From NCBI RefSeq assembly GCF_001866005.1, contig NZ_MLQR01000050.1, positions 186,001 to 250,000 on the forward strand: DNA of 64,000 nt, read 5' to 3'. Shown piece after piece: positions 16,114 through 25,266 of the stretch. The translations under genes and the position numbers were made by a program. Numbering within the stretch: the stretch's first letter is position 1; every line of letters begins with the position of its first letter. The stretch comes from Anaerobacillus alkalilacustris. Its GTDB lineage: Bacteria; Bacillota; Bacilli; Bacillales; Anaerobacillaceae. The notes below the pieces were generated by a model. It did not search any database, was not told the origin of the DNA, and saw nothing but the letters and a program-made list of their open reading frames with translations.

Positions 16114-19058
16114 TTAAATTCCCCCTCCCCTTCTTCAATTTGATCTTGAGTAACACGACAAACCGGTCGATAAGCACAACTGCTAATGCATTTTAAAGGC
16201 CTTACTGAGAAGTCATGACTACTTCCTTGCCAAAGTTCTTTTATTCGTTGTTTCAACTCATATTTAGCAAGTAGAGCTTCTGCTTCCAACGTTTCTTCCT
16301 TAGTCGCATAAGAATTAACGGAAAACGGACTATTCTTGCGAAAATGTTCCTCGCGCCAAACACTATTTCCAGCACGCTTTAATGGTTCTCTAAGGGAAAT
16401 GTAAGATGCACCATGAGCAGTTAAATTTTCTGGTAGGCTTTCAAAACATTCCGTTAAATCAATTTGATAATGACCATTTGCAAGGCGCTTTTCCATTGCA
16501 ACTAAATAAAGAGGTAATTGCAGTTTTAACCCTGGACGTACTTCTTTCTTAAAGTTTAAAGAAGCAAAACCAGATTTATAGTCATAAATAACAAAACCAT
16601 GATCATCAATATCGACCCGATCGATTTTTCCTGACATTGTAATGGTTATGTCATCGTCTAGCTTTATATCAAGTTCAACGGCTTCTTCTAAACGAAATAG
16701 ATGCATCGATTGAAGTTGCTTATTTTCCCAAAAGTGGTGTCTTTCAGCATGCCACCATTTTTTTAATTTTTTCAACCATTCTTCTTTTTCAATTGAAAGC
16801 TGAAGCTTCGAGAAGTCTAGATGGTTTGCTTCAACAATCGACCATTCTTCTTCAAATATATCTAGTAAAAACGTCTCAGCTGTTTCCTTCATCTCCTCAG
16901 TCAAAGCCGAAAATGGTTTTCCAATTAAGTTTAATTGCTTATAAAACTTTTCAATAATGTCATGTAACATTGAACCTACATCACGAAAATCAAGTATTGT
17001 TTGCTTTTCAACGGGCTCCTTAATTTTCAATATTCTCTCAAGAGCATATTTAAAAGGACACATGGCATAGCTTTCAAGCATTGTAACAGAAAGCTTGTCA
17101 CGTTTTAATCTTTCTTCCCAATAAGGAGACACTTTTTCTATACCACCCTCAAGCTCACTTAATTTTACAACCATTCGTTCTAATGATTCTGGAAGTTGGT
17201 GGACTAATTTTCCTACCCCAACATGGTAGGCCATTTTTTCCTCATAATCATTTTGAGAGTCACTCACCTTCTCAGTATAACGATTTGCCGCACTATATTT
17301 TCGATCCTGAATTTGATCCTTCCAGGCTTCAAGGTACCCCGAAGGTAATAACGGGTTATGTGGATCAACTCCTACAACATATGAAAAAGAGACTTCATCA
17401 GCTAACTCAAATAACTGTTGGAAAAAGGTATCATCCTTTTGTCGAAATAACTTTTTTGTTGGGCTAGCATACGGAACAGGGAGATTTTTTAAATCACTTT
17501 CCTGAAAATAGCCCGACAATTTATGTCCTTTAGGGAATGTGCCTTCATTCATTCCTAAAACATATAGTATTTTCCCTTCGAATAATCCTACATCTCTAAA
17601 TGAATAAAGTTGAATTCCAGTAACTGGAGTTCTTTCTACGAAAATACTTCCACCTTGAATCCCTTCATAAAGCCAATCGACAAAAATATGATAATGAACT
17701 TGTAAGTCTTGGAGACCTTGTTTTTCTAACATTTCAATCTTTCTAGAAACTAAAGTGACCAAAAAGTCATATGCCTTCCACTCTAGTCGAATTTGCTGAA
17801 GTTTTTCTGTGTTTTTTTCTTCAAGGATTTGTTTTTTCCAAGAAGATGGAAAATCACTATTAACCAATAATTCCTTTAATAAAGATAAGTATGTTATAAC
17901 ACTTGTTTTTTTAGGAATTGTTTTTCGAAAATCAATAAATGCTTCTACTTGTTTTTTTTCATCTTCTGGTAAAAATCCAGTTTCGATATAATTTTTCTTT
18001 TTGTTCATATAATTTATACTTTTAAAGAAATAAAGTCTAAGCATCGTATCTACTAGATCAAGGGTATCCCAGCGGTTTACAAATCTTCCATTGTGCTTTA
18101 ATAAAGATTTATAAATAAACTGAATAAACTGTGTATCTTTAACCGTTTTCTTAACTGGGACCTTTAACGGGAGCTGCTTTTTTTCAGCTGCTTTAATAAG
18201 CTTTTCTTGATAAACGCTTTCGTCGGTGAGTAGAATCCCTATATTAGTAAGTGGTGTCACCTGGCTTTTCTCAGAAATTTCTTGTAAAACACCGTATATT
18301 TCTTCTTCCATAGTTGTGGCTGATTTCACCTCTACATTTGACTTAGTTATCATAATTTGCCTAATTTCTTCTTTATCTACAGTAAAACCTAGTTTTTCAA
18401 GCTGTTTTTCAGTACCTTCAACAATTTCTGCTCCTTGTAATCTAGGAAGATACACTGTAATATCTATACCCAATGAGACAAAATAAGCAATCACCATATA
18501 TTGCAGTGTACTAAAATCAAGATAACCATCAATGACAATTCCACCTAAGTTTAATTCTTGATTCATTTGTAAAGAAACTGCTTCATGAATACGATTTTCA
18601 GGGTCTAATAGACGTTTCTTCTTCACCCATTCTGTCTCATATTCTCTAAAAATCGGTTCCATTTGTCTAAATTGAGTAGGTAGATTTTCTAAAGTTAACC
18701 CAATACGTTTTAGCTGACCATAAGTCTCAGCAATGGCTTTGGCCTTATGTCGTAATTCTTGAGGATTATTTAAAAAACGGTTTTTATCATTTGACATCAG
18801 TTCTTGAAAAAAAATCGTTCGTTCACTTTCTGAAACAGGAAAATAATTAATATTGGCTTTTTTTAATAATAAATCAGCGAGATCATCAAACGTTTTAAAA
18901 GCCATGCCAGCCTTGCGTTTACGTGCAGCCTGAAGCCATTTATTAGAAGGTAGTATGTAATAAATAGGTTTCCCTACTTCTTTTTGTCTTTGAAAACTTT
19001 TCGTGAGTCGATCTGTTTTAGCTACATCTTTTAAATCTGAATATTTTACTACTAGCAT
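16110..19058 (-). CDS. addB: AddB-like nuclease subunit lacking the N-terminal Walker A
   Basis: A 982-residue partner of the AddA-like protein; B. subtilis AddB has about 1166. The C-terminal PD-(D/E)XK nuclease shows GSMLHDIIEKFY and KIDRVDIDDHGFVIYDYKSG. Four cysteines fit the AddB iron-sulfur pattern: one in MCPFKYALERIL and three in CISSCAYRPVC near the end. The N-terminus starts directly with a region lacking any GxxGxGKT, whereas B. subtilis AddB begins with a Walker A, so this subunit probably does not hydrolyse ATP. LYSFRDVGLFEGKILYVLGMNEG is helicase-like. The ATG follows AAGGGG. Function inferred: end resection, with this subunit cutting the strand ending 5'. Confidence 0.8.
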   Translation of the reverse strand: MLVVKYSDLKDVAKTDRLTKSFQRQKEVGKPIYYILPSNKWLQAARKRKAGMAFKTFDDLADLLLKKANINYFPVSESERTIFFQELMSNDKNRFLNNPQELRHKAKAIAETYGQLKRIGLTLENLPTQFRQMEPIFREYETEWVKKKRLLDPENRIHEAVSLQMNQELNLGGIVIDGYLDFSTLQYMVIAYFVSLGIDITVYLPRLQGAEIVEGTEKQLEKLGFTVDKEEIRQIMITKSNVEVKSATTMEEEIYGVLQEISEKSQVTPLTNIGILLTDESVYQEKLIKAAEKKQLPLKVPVKKTVKDTQFIQFIYKSLLKHNGRFVNRWDTLDLVDTMLRLYFFKSINYMNKKKNYIETGFLPEDEKKQVEAFIDFRKTIPKKTSVITYLSLLKELLVNSDFPSSWKKQILEEKNTEKLQQIRLEWKAYDFLVTLVSRKIEMLEKQGLQDLQVHYHIFVDWLYEGIQGGSIFVERTPVTGIQLYSFRDVGLFEGKILYVLGMNEGTFPKGHKLSGYFQESDLKNLPVPYASPTKKLFRQKDDTFFQQLFELADEVSFSYVVGVDPHNPLLPSGYLEAWKDQIQDRKYSAANRYTEKVSDSQNDYEEKMAYHVGVGKLVHQLPESLERMVVKLSELEGGIEKVSPYWEERLKRDKLSVTMLESYAMCPFKYALERILKIKEPVEKQTILDFRDVGSMLHDIIEKFYKQLNLIGKPFSALTEEMKETAETFLLDIFEEEWSIVEANHLDFSKLQLSIEKEEWLKKLKKWWHAERHHFWENKQLQSMHLFRLEEAVELDIKLDDDITITMSGKIDRVDIDDHGFVIYDYKSGFASLNFKKEVRPGLKLQLPLYLVAMEKRLANGHYQIDLTECFESLPENLTAHGASYISLREPLKRAGNSVWREEHFRKNSPFSVNSYATKEETLEAEALLAKYELKQRIKELWQGSSHDFSVRPLKCISSCAYRPVCRVTQDQIEEGEGEFK

Positions 19059-19200
19059 TTTCGCACCCCTTTTTATTCAAGTCCAAACTAATTATACTAA
19101 TAATTTCCAAATGATTAAAATAATATTTCTATTTCCCCTATACATATTATACCAAAATTCAAGAACGTATGTTTCTTTCCTAGGCTAAGAAAATATATTT

Positions 19201-19245
19201 TTTCTGAAGTTAGAAAGTTGTCTAACGTCTGCACCTACCAGCTCA
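19201..19245 (-). repeat. possible decayed remnant of the dispersed repeat, reverse orientation
   Basis: Read on the plus strand this stretch aligns imperfectly with the complement of the repeat tail: TGTCTAaCG...GCacCTACcAGCTC against TGTCTAGCG...GCAGCCTACGAGCTC. If genuine it is the only copy in the other orientation. The rest of 19059-19338 shows nothing. Confidence 0.3.
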
Positions 19246-19338
19246 AAGGCATTTCCCCTTGTATAACACAGACCAAAATTATGGGCTCCATGTAAAGAAA
19301 CATAAGTGACTATCGGATACTGTAAAGTAATAAGGTAT

Positions 19339-20592
19339 TTATTGAATAACAGGAGAGTTCGGTTGTCTTCGTTGAACTTTAACTATTGCTTTGTACTCTC
19401 TTAGCCATATGGCTGCTAAGATTATAAAGATGAGAGCCGCTATATAATATGAAAAATTCAACCCATTCTCATAGCTAATGATTAAATAAGCGATGATTGG
19501 CCCTAAAGCAGCACCTACATCTAAAAAAACCGTGTAATACGTCATCACTATGTTGATATCAGATATTTTTCCAACATCAGTAGCTAAAGCATCAACAAGT
19601 GTTGTGATGATTGTCGTTGATAGCATGAAGAAACTAGTTATGATGATCCAAATATAAAGAGGCATCAATATAGGTATTAGGGCTAAACAAATAGCTGCAG
19701 AAGTTAAAAATATAATAAATAATGGTAACCTACCATCTTTTCCATCTGAAAGTTGACCAAACTTCAATGCTACAAATGGCTCCCACGCCCAACGAATTCC
19801 TTGAATAACCCCTGCTAATGCCGTTACCCCTATTGTCATTCCAATGATTTGTACTTGGTGACTATAATGCTTTAGCATAACAAGACTTAATGTAGAGACA
19901 AACAATCCTTGAATAATGAAAGCTAGTAACAAACCACTAATAACAACTAAAATTACTTGTTTATTAAACAATATAGTAATTGGTGTCTTAGTTTGTAATT
20001 CTATTTCTTTTTCTACTTGTTTTCTTGGGACTAACCACACGATTAGTGGAAAACCCAAAATCATTAAAGAACCAAAAACAATAGCTACTACTTTTAAACC
20101 AAAATAACTTACTAAAATACCGCCTACTAACATCCCAATTAAACTTCCAAGTCTATATAAACCATTATAAAGTCCCATCAATCTTCCACGATTTGAATTT
20201 GTAGAGCATTCTGCAACAGCGAATAAGCCCCCTAACCTTAAAAATGACCAGGAAACTCCCCATAAACACCGTAAGATAATCAAAATTATCAGTCCATAAC
20301 CAACTCCGTACCCTATCGTTGTCACTACAGCTAAAAATACAGCAATCATTAGCCCACTTTTCAAAGAAATTTTGCGATATGCTAAGCCAATAAATGGGTT
20401 AATTGGAATTCTAATCAGTCGATTTAATGATAAAATTAACCCAACTTCCCAAAGTGATTGCAAACCAACTTCTTTATAATAGATTGGTAAAGCAATATAA
20501 AGCATAGAATCTCCTATTAAACAGAGGGCTGTTACTAAAGAAACAGCGATGATAGATTGTTCACTGCTATTTTTCCCGAAGTATTTACTCAA
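19339..20592 (-). CDS. MFS transporter
   Basis: A 417-residue membrane protein with about twelve hydrophobic segments in two halves joined by a basic loop (VPRKQVEKEIELQTKT, about 190-205). The second half repeats the pattern of the first, and GRLMGLYNGLYRLGSLIGML resembles the motif-A/C region of drug and sugar efflux members. Substrate not identifiable. The start is the TTG at 20592, nine bases after AAAGGAG. It lies downstream of the HAD gene in the same direction, with a terminator between them. Confidence 0.8.
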   Translation of the reverse strand: MSKYFGKNSSEQSIIAVSLVTALCLIGDSMLYIALPIYYKEVGLQSLWEVGLILSLNRLIRIPINPFIGLAYRKISLKSGLMIAVFLAVVTTIGYGVGYGLIILIILRCLWGVSWSFLRLGGLFAVAECSTNSNRGRLMGLYNGLYRLGSLIGMLVGGILVSYFGLKVVAIVFGSLMILGFPLIVWLVPRKQVEKEIELQTKTPITILFNKQVILVVISGLLLAFIIQGLFVSTLSLVMLKHYSHQVQIIGMTIGVTALAGVIQGIRWAWEPFVALKFGQLSDGKDGRLPLFIIFLTSAAICLALIPILMPLYIWIIITSFFMLSTTIITTLVDALATDVGKISDINIVMTYYTVFLDVGAALGPIIAYLIISYENGLNFSYYIAALIFIILAAIWLREYKAIVKVQRRQPNSPVIQ

Positions 20593-20612
20593 TTATACGA
20601 ACTCCTTTTAAT

Positions 20613-20653
20613 TGAAAAAAAGACGATAACAGATAGTGTCAAATCGCCTTTTT
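20613..20653 (-). terminator. terminator of the HAD hydrolase gene
   Basis: On the minus strand AAAAAGGCGAT pairs with ATCGTCTTTTTTT (one G-U) around a 15-base loop, nine bases past the HAD stop codon. Confidence 0.7.
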
Positions 20654-20662
20654 CAAAGTTTT

Positions 20663-21460
20663 TTAAATAATTAGAGTTGACTTTGTTAGTTGCCTACTAA
20701 AAAAGTCGGTAATTCCGTCGTTTTCGTGGTCCAAAGTTACATATTTAGCTACTTTCTTTACCATAAACCGTCCATTCTCCATTGCAACCCCGCAACCTAC
20801 ATTTTTTAACATTTCAATATCATTTGGACCATCACCAAAAGCTACTACCTCTTGAGGTAATATTTGAAAAGAGCTTAAAACATTTTGCAGAGCATGCCAT
20901 TTTGTAATCGACTTTTTCGTAATTTCAAAACTATCACCCCAATTGGCGATTTCAAAGTGAGAAAGAAGTTTTGCATACGCGTAAGAAGCTGAAGCCACAT
21001 TTTGAAAATGAACAGATAATTTTAATAATGGTTCATACTTATTAGGGTAAATTCCTTTTGGTTCTATTGGACCATGGTTTAATATTTTATCTCCGATTAG
21101 ATTGATCATTTCATAGTTAGCCCTTGAAGTATGACTAATCATAACTTTAGCGTAGTGGTCAGAAACTATATCAAAAACCATTGTTGCTTCAACCGGGCTA
21201 ATAATGGATTGTTCTAGAATATTTTGTTTCAGTCGATCAAAAATGACTGCGCCGTTCAAACAAATTAATGGCGTATCTAGTTGTAACTCCTCATGATATT
21301 TTAATGTCATATTTATCGGGCGCCCCGTAGCTAAGATAATCTTTATTCCTTGTTTTTTCTGTTCCATTAAAAACTCTTTATTTCTACTAGATATCGTATC
21401 ATCCTTTTTTAAAAGAGTACCATCTAAGTCAAGAACAATCGCTTTAACGTTTACCAACAC
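20663..21460 (-). CDS. HAD-superfamily phosphatase, Cof type
   Basis: A 265-residue phosphatase of the Cof/YidA branch. Motif I is LDLDGTLL (Asp nucleophile and acid), motif II is ILATGR, a conserved Lys lies in the cap-to-core return region, and motif IV is FGDGPNDIEML. The C2-type cap lies between motif II and motif IV. Such enzymes remove phosphate from sugar phosphates or flavin intermediates; the substrate here is open. The start is GTG or the next TTG after GGAGGGG; the annotated GTG is five bases from the SD core. Confidence 0.85.
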   Translation of the reverse strand: MLVNVKAIVLDLDGTLLKKDDTISSRNKEFLMEQKKQGIKIILATGRPINMTLKYHEELQLDTPLICLNGAVIFDRLKQNILEQSIISPVEATMVFDIVSDHYAKVMISHTSRANYEMINLIGDKILNHGPIEPKGIYPNKYEPLLKLSVHFQNVASASYAYAKLLSHFEIANWGDSFEITKKSITKWHALQNVLSSFQILPQEVVAFGDGPNDIEMLKNVGCGVAMENGRFMVKKVAKYVTLDHENDGITDFFSRQLTKSTLII

Positions 21461-21941
21461 TAACCCCTCCTATTTTGTTTTCACAAAGCTTACCATTCAT
21501 AATTTAACAAAGTAGTCTTAATAGCGTTTGAATCTATTCAACATTCGCTCAGGCATAATATCTGATTGTAAAGTTCTTTAAAATAAAAAGCGGTAGTTAA
21601 GAACACGCTGTAGGAAGAATTGCATATGTAAGTTTAAAGTCAATCTGAACCTGGAGCTTTTACTTCAGTTGATGCTTTCGAAGTCTAGTAATACTTGGTG
21701 AGGGCTTCTTTATTTTTTCTTATTCGTTACCACCATAACTAACTAAAGGGATAGTATAAATACAACAAACATATTAACGTTCCTTACTCTTCTCGTAAAC
21801 ACCTTTTTCCTCCTGAAACTATAATAGTCGATCAACTTTGAGGTAGTATTAAGTAAATGTTATTGTTTGATAATTAAATTTTCGAAATCGTAAAATTAAT
21901 TAAGTAAACTAGATTTATATTAATATTTTTAACATTTGAGT

Positions 21942-22025
21942 GAAAGAGAAGGTCTGAAGTGATCGAGCCGATGGCACCTGGAGCTAGACAGTTTCCAAGT
22001 TAGAAATTTATAAATTCTGATACTG
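21942..22025 (+). repeat. dispersed repeat, copy 3 (3' half only)
   Basis: Matches only the right half of copy 1: GAAAGAGAAGGTCTGAAG, GAGCCGATGGCACCTGGAGC and the conserved tail. It is truncated on the left and runs directly into copy 4. The stretch 21461-21941 before it holds no gene I can support; it is AT-rich, with a 19-codon GTG frame at 21743-21802 (minus) that has a good SD but no recognisable product. Confidence 0.8.
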
Positions 22026-22026
22026 T

Positions 22027-22314
22027 AAGAAAAGCGTAAGCGCCTTAGTCACGAGCGAAAGGCACTGGAAGGCCTTTGACAGAAGCCGCTCTTTGGCTTC
22101 CTACGTGCTTCTGCGTCTTCTAGTATTGCTTCGTAGTAAGCTTCCTCGAAGCAGTGTTTTGTGCGACGAGTAACCGCAGGAGCAAAGCTGCATGAAGCTA
22201 TTCAGAGACGTTATTCAAGTAGTTATTGAAGTCAGTTGCTTGACTGAAGTGACCGAGCTCGTAGGCGCTGAAGCTAGACAGTTTTCAAGTTAGAAATTTA
22301 TAAATTCTGTACTG
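22027..22314 (+). repeat. dispersed repeat, copy 4
   Basis: Opens AAGAAAAGCGTAAGCGCC and closes GGCGCTGAAGCT plus the tail; GCGCC pairs with GGCGC. The middle carries GAAGCC...GGCTTC, TGCTTCTGCGTCTTCTAG and GCGACGAGTAACCGCAGGAG. The tail is followed at once by the T-tract (A-run on this strand) of the glycosyltransferase terminator. Confidence 0.85.
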
Positions 22315-22356
22315 TAAAAAAAGTGATTTACTCTAAAGTTTAGAGCAAATCACTTT
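22314..22356 (-). terminator. terminator of the glycosyltransferase gene
   Basis: On the minus strand AAAGTGATTTGCTCTAAA pairs with TTTAGAGTAAATCACTTT with a single internal mismatch, followed by a run of T that merges with the end of repeat copy 4. Confidence 0.88.
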
Positions 22357-22417
22357 ATCCTTACCATTCGATTGACAATCTACAACTATATGTTATGGCC
22401 TAATTCAAAATAAATAT

Positions 22418-23578
22418 TTATGCAAAATGTCTATTCCGGCTATTAGCAAGCCATGATTGATATATGATATCTTGATAGCTATCAATCAATTGGTCAAAGA
22501 TCTCATCCCACGAAAGAGTTAACGCAAAACGTCGTGCATTTTCTGCAAATTCATTACGCAAATATTCTTTCTCTAATAGAGTTGTAGTTTGATAAACAAA
22601 TTCTTCTACATTTTTCTTACCGCATAAAAAGCCAGTTTCTCCATGACAAATAAGATGTTGAACACCTCCCTCGTTCGCTCCAATAACAGGTATTCCAGAG
22701 GCAAGTGCTTCTAATACAACATTTCCAAACGTTTCTGTAGATGAAGGAAAGATAAAGACATCACTAGAGGCATAAATCCCTGCCAATTCCTCACCTTTTT
22801 TAAATCCTGTCCATGTAATATTCGGATATTTTTGTTCAGATAACTGCTTAAATAGTGGACCATCCCCAACAATAAGAAGATGGGTATCTTTTTTTACCCT
22901 TTCTGGTAATGCATGAAATGTCTCTAAAACAATATGAACATCTTTTTCTGGAGCAATCCTCCCAACATAGAGAAGAACATTCTTCTCGTTAACATTATAA
23001 TTTTTTCTCATGTCAGATGCTCGTTTAAGTGGTGTGAAAAAATTATGATTTACACCTCTTCCCCAAATATCGATATTATTGTGTATTTTTTGGTTAAGCA
23101 GCTTTTCTTTCGTACTTTGTGAAGGGACATAAACTTTTTCAAAAGAATCATGAAACCATGCCATGTATTTCCAAATCCATTTTTGCAAAAAGGTTAAATG
23201 GTAATACTCTAGGTAATCATCAAAATGCGTATGATAGGATGCTACCATTGGAATATTGTGTTTTTTTCCATAATGAAGACCAAAAAGTCCAAGATTAAAA
23301 GGGGTAGCAATATGAATAAGAGTTGGCTTGAATTCTTCTAATGTTTGCTTTATGTGCACTGGATTAGGAAGGGCTATTCTGCATTCAGGGTACAATAAGA
23401 AAGGAATACTTGTAAAACGTTGAACTTGAGGGACTATTGGAACTGCTGTGCTACTTTCCGGAACAAATAACTTATATTCAATACCCTTCTTTTCTAAATA
23501 GTCCGTGTATCGCTTTAAAGTTTTTGCAACCCCATTAATTTCAGGGGCGTAGGTATCAGAAAATATAGCTATACGCAT
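22418..23578 (-). CDS. GT4-family glycosyltransferase
   Basis: A 386-residue GT-B fold enzyme. The N-terminal half has SDTYAPEINGVAKTL and VASYHTHFDDYLEYY. The C-terminal donor domain has LLYVGRIAPEKDVHIVLE, LLIVGDGPL and the retaining-transferase E-x7-E motif in TETFGNVVLEALASG. It resembles the branch that glucosylates diacylglycerol or mannosyl acceptors in Gram-positive bacteria, but the acceptor cannot be fixed. The start at ATG 23578 has GGGAG nine bases upstream; the in-frame GTG at 23584 is too close to that SD. Divergent from a PAP2 phosphatase gene, which would suit a shared lipid role. Confidence 0.85.
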   Translation of the reverse strand: MRIAIFSDTYAPEINGVAKTLKRYTDYLEKKGIEYKLFVPESSTAVPIVPQVQRFTSIPFLLYPECRIALPNPVHIKQTLEEFKPTLIHIATPFNLGLFGLHYGKKHNIPMVASYHTHFDDYLEYYHLTFLQKWIWKYMAWFHDSFEKVYVPSQSTKEKLLNQKIHNNIDIWGRGVNHNFFTPLKRASDMRKNYNVNEKNVLLYVGRIAPEKDVHIVLETFHALPERVKKDTHLLIVGDGPLFKQLSEQKYPNITWTGFKKGEELAGIYASSDVFIFPSSTETFGNVVLEALASGIPVIGANEGGVQHLICHGETGFLCGKKNVEEFVYQTTTLLEKEYLRNEFAENARRFALTLSWDEIFDQLIDSYQDIIYQSWLANSRNRHFA

Positions 23579-23779
23579 TTTCACTCACTCCCATAATTAG
23601 TAGTTTCAATTACAACTTAACAAATAATTATGAAAATAATATTTAGCTCATATTAAGGTTTCACAAAAATCTCAACATGACACTAACGTGATCTTTACAT
23701 TTATGTATTATGATAGAAAGTAGAAGGAAGCGTAGTGAATACTTTAAACCTACAATAATAGTACTGGTAGGGAGCTTCG

Positions 23780-24322
23780 TTGGACCGATTTGTAAATTGG
23801 ATTTCTGCAAATGATACTCAGCTTTTTCACTTCGTAAATCAAAAATTAAGATGTAGAGCATTTGACTATATCCTACCTAAAATTACCCATGTAGGGGGAG
23901 CTACATTTACAATACTTACATTGCTTATCGTGATGATCTTTTCAGAAAAAGTTGTTCAGACATGGGCTATTGAAGCCCTTATTTCCCTATCCTTAAGTCA
24001 TATCATCGTTCACATTATTAAAAAAATTTATTGCCGTGAGCGACCTTATAACAAATTAGCTAACGTTACATTATGCTCAAACCCACTTAAAGATTACTCA
24101 TTCCCCTCCGGTCATACAACGGCTGCTTTTTCTATAGCTATCGTTTTTTCTCTCCACATGCCAATGTTGGCCATTTTCTTTTTACCTATCGCCATTTTAG
24201 TTGGAGTTTCACGCATGTATCTCGGTCTACATTATCCAACTGACTGTATTATTGGTGCAGTTCTAGGGACTGTATCCTCGATCATTGTTGTGGTTTGCTC
24301 ATTCGTTTTCTTTTCTGGATAA
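23780..24322 (+). CDS. PAP2-family membrane phosphatase
   Basis: A 180-residue membrane protein with the three PAP2 signatures in order: K-x6-RP (KKIYCRERP, ending at 89), PSGH at 109-112, and SR-x5-H-x3-D (Ser144, Arg145, His151, Asp155). About five membrane helices. Such enzymes dephosphorylate undecaprenyl pyrophosphate or phosphatidate at the outer membrane face; BcrC-like or lipid phosphatase are both possible. The start is the TTG at 23780 with AGGGAG five bases before. Convergent with the hydrolase gene 25 bases downstream. Confidence 0.85.
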   Translation: MDRFVNWISANDTQLFHFVNQKLRCRAFDYILPKITHVGGATFTILTLLIVMIFSEKVVQTWAIEALISLSLSHIIVHIIKKIYCRERPYNKLANVTLCSNPLKDYSFPSGHTTAAFSIAIVFSLHMPMLAIFFLPIAILVGVSRMYLGLHYPTDCIIGAVLGTVSSIIVVVCSFVFFSG

Positions 24323-24347
24323 TAGTAATGATTGAATGAGTCTCACT

Positions 24348-25169
24348 CTAGAGTGTATATGATAATATGTCTTCAAAGACTTCGATCGGTCTTTCTTCTG
24401 TTATAAGATGACCTGTTTTTTTATATGTAATAAGTTTTGCATTTGGTAAATCACAAACTAACTTCTTACCGATGTTTACTGAAACAACATTGTCCTCTTC
24501 ACCCCATATTAATAATGTCGGCGTTTGAATAACTTTAAGTTGATCAGGCTGTAAGTCTCCTTCACGGTATCTAAGTAAACGAGTAAGCGACTGATAAAAC
24601 TTCTTTTCTAATAAGGGTTTACGAAATTCATTAATCAGTTCATCGTTGATTAAAGAGTGATTATAAACTACATTTTCCAAGTAATCTTTCACTTCTTTTT
24701 TATGAATGTAGTAGTAGATAAAATAGTCAAAGAACGGTAAATAGGATGCATATATCAGGAATTTTTTTGCTCGTTTCAAATAACCAGAGCATCCTAACAG
24801 AATCAATTTATTGATTTTTTCTGGCACAGCTTTAGCAGTATATAAAGCTATTTGCCCACCCATAGAGTGGCCAACAATCGTTACATTTGTAAGCCTAAAA
24901 TAATCGATACACTGCACAATTAATTCTGCATAATTTTTAAAAGAATACATAAAGTTTGTAGATTTTTCACTTCTTCCAAAGCCTGGCAAATCGATAGCAA
25001 TTAAGGAAAAATATTTTTCTAATAGAGGAAAAAGGCGGTTAAAGGTGTACGTAGAGGATGCAAATCCATGTATTAAGAGCATTGGCGGTTTTCCATTCAT
25101 AACATGTTCACAAAAAATTTTAACATTAGAAATTGTAATAAACTCGCTATTAATTTGATTTATCTCCAT
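24348..25169 (-). CDS. alpha/beta hydrolase
   Basis: A 273-residue alpha/beta-fold enzyme. The oxyanion region is LLIHGFASS, the nucleophile Ser102 sits in GHSMGG, the acid lies in WGEEDNVV and the histidine in KTGHLITEE. A lid segment rich in Tyr and Phe (YASYLPFFDYFIYYYIHKK) suggests a lipophilic substrate. The ATG at 25169 is preceded by TGGAG at a spacing of ten; an in-frame ATG at 25187 has no SD. The SD lies in the 3' arm of a 14-bp hairpin, so translation may be structure-controlled. Downstream of the EAL gene, possibly the same transcript. Confidence 0.85.
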   Translation of the reverse strand: MEINQINSEFITISNVKIFCEHVMNGKPPMLLIHGFASSTYTFNRLFPLLEKYFSLIAIDLPGFGRSEKSTNFMYSFKNYAELIVQCIDYFRLTNVTIVGHSMGGQIALYTAKAVPEKINKLILLGCSGYLKRAKKFLIYASYLPFFDYFIYYYIHKKEVKDYLENVVYNHSLINDELINEFRKPLLEKKFYQSLTRLLRYREGDLQPDQLKVIQTPTLLIWGEEDNVVSVNIGKKLVCDLPNAKLITYKKTGHLITEERPIEVFEDILSYTL

Positions 25170-25177
25170 AAAATACC

Positions 25178-25236
25178 AACTCCACATTATTTTTCAAATG
25201 TATTATGTACAACGATCGAATGAATAATGTGGAGTT
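25178..25236 (-). promoter_or_regulatory. hairpin masking the SD of the hydrolase gene
   Basis: AACTCCACATTATT at 25178-25191 and its exact complement at 25223-25236 enclose 31 bases. In the minus-strand RNA the 3' arm contains the SD (GUGGAG). It could be an SD-sequestering switch or an attenuator behind the EAL gene; the T-tract after it is poor. Confidence 0.55.
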
Positions 25237-25266
25237 ATACTTATAGGAATTTCATTTTGAAAAGTA

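Noticed and set aside
12661-19058. Phage-defence island built on the helicase-nuclease pair
   Set aside because: AddAB-like domain content explains both genes and the neighbours (ald, MFS) are not defence genes; only a divergent AddAB is claimed.
21743-21802. 19-codon reading frame with AGGAGG six bases before a GTG (minus strand)
   Set aside because: Good SD but too short, no recognisable product and no conserved context; noted only in the description of the gap.
24342-24353. CACTCTAGAGTG palindrome at the PAP2/hydrolase junction as a terminator
   Set aside because: Short, overlaps the hydrolase stop codon and has no T-tract.
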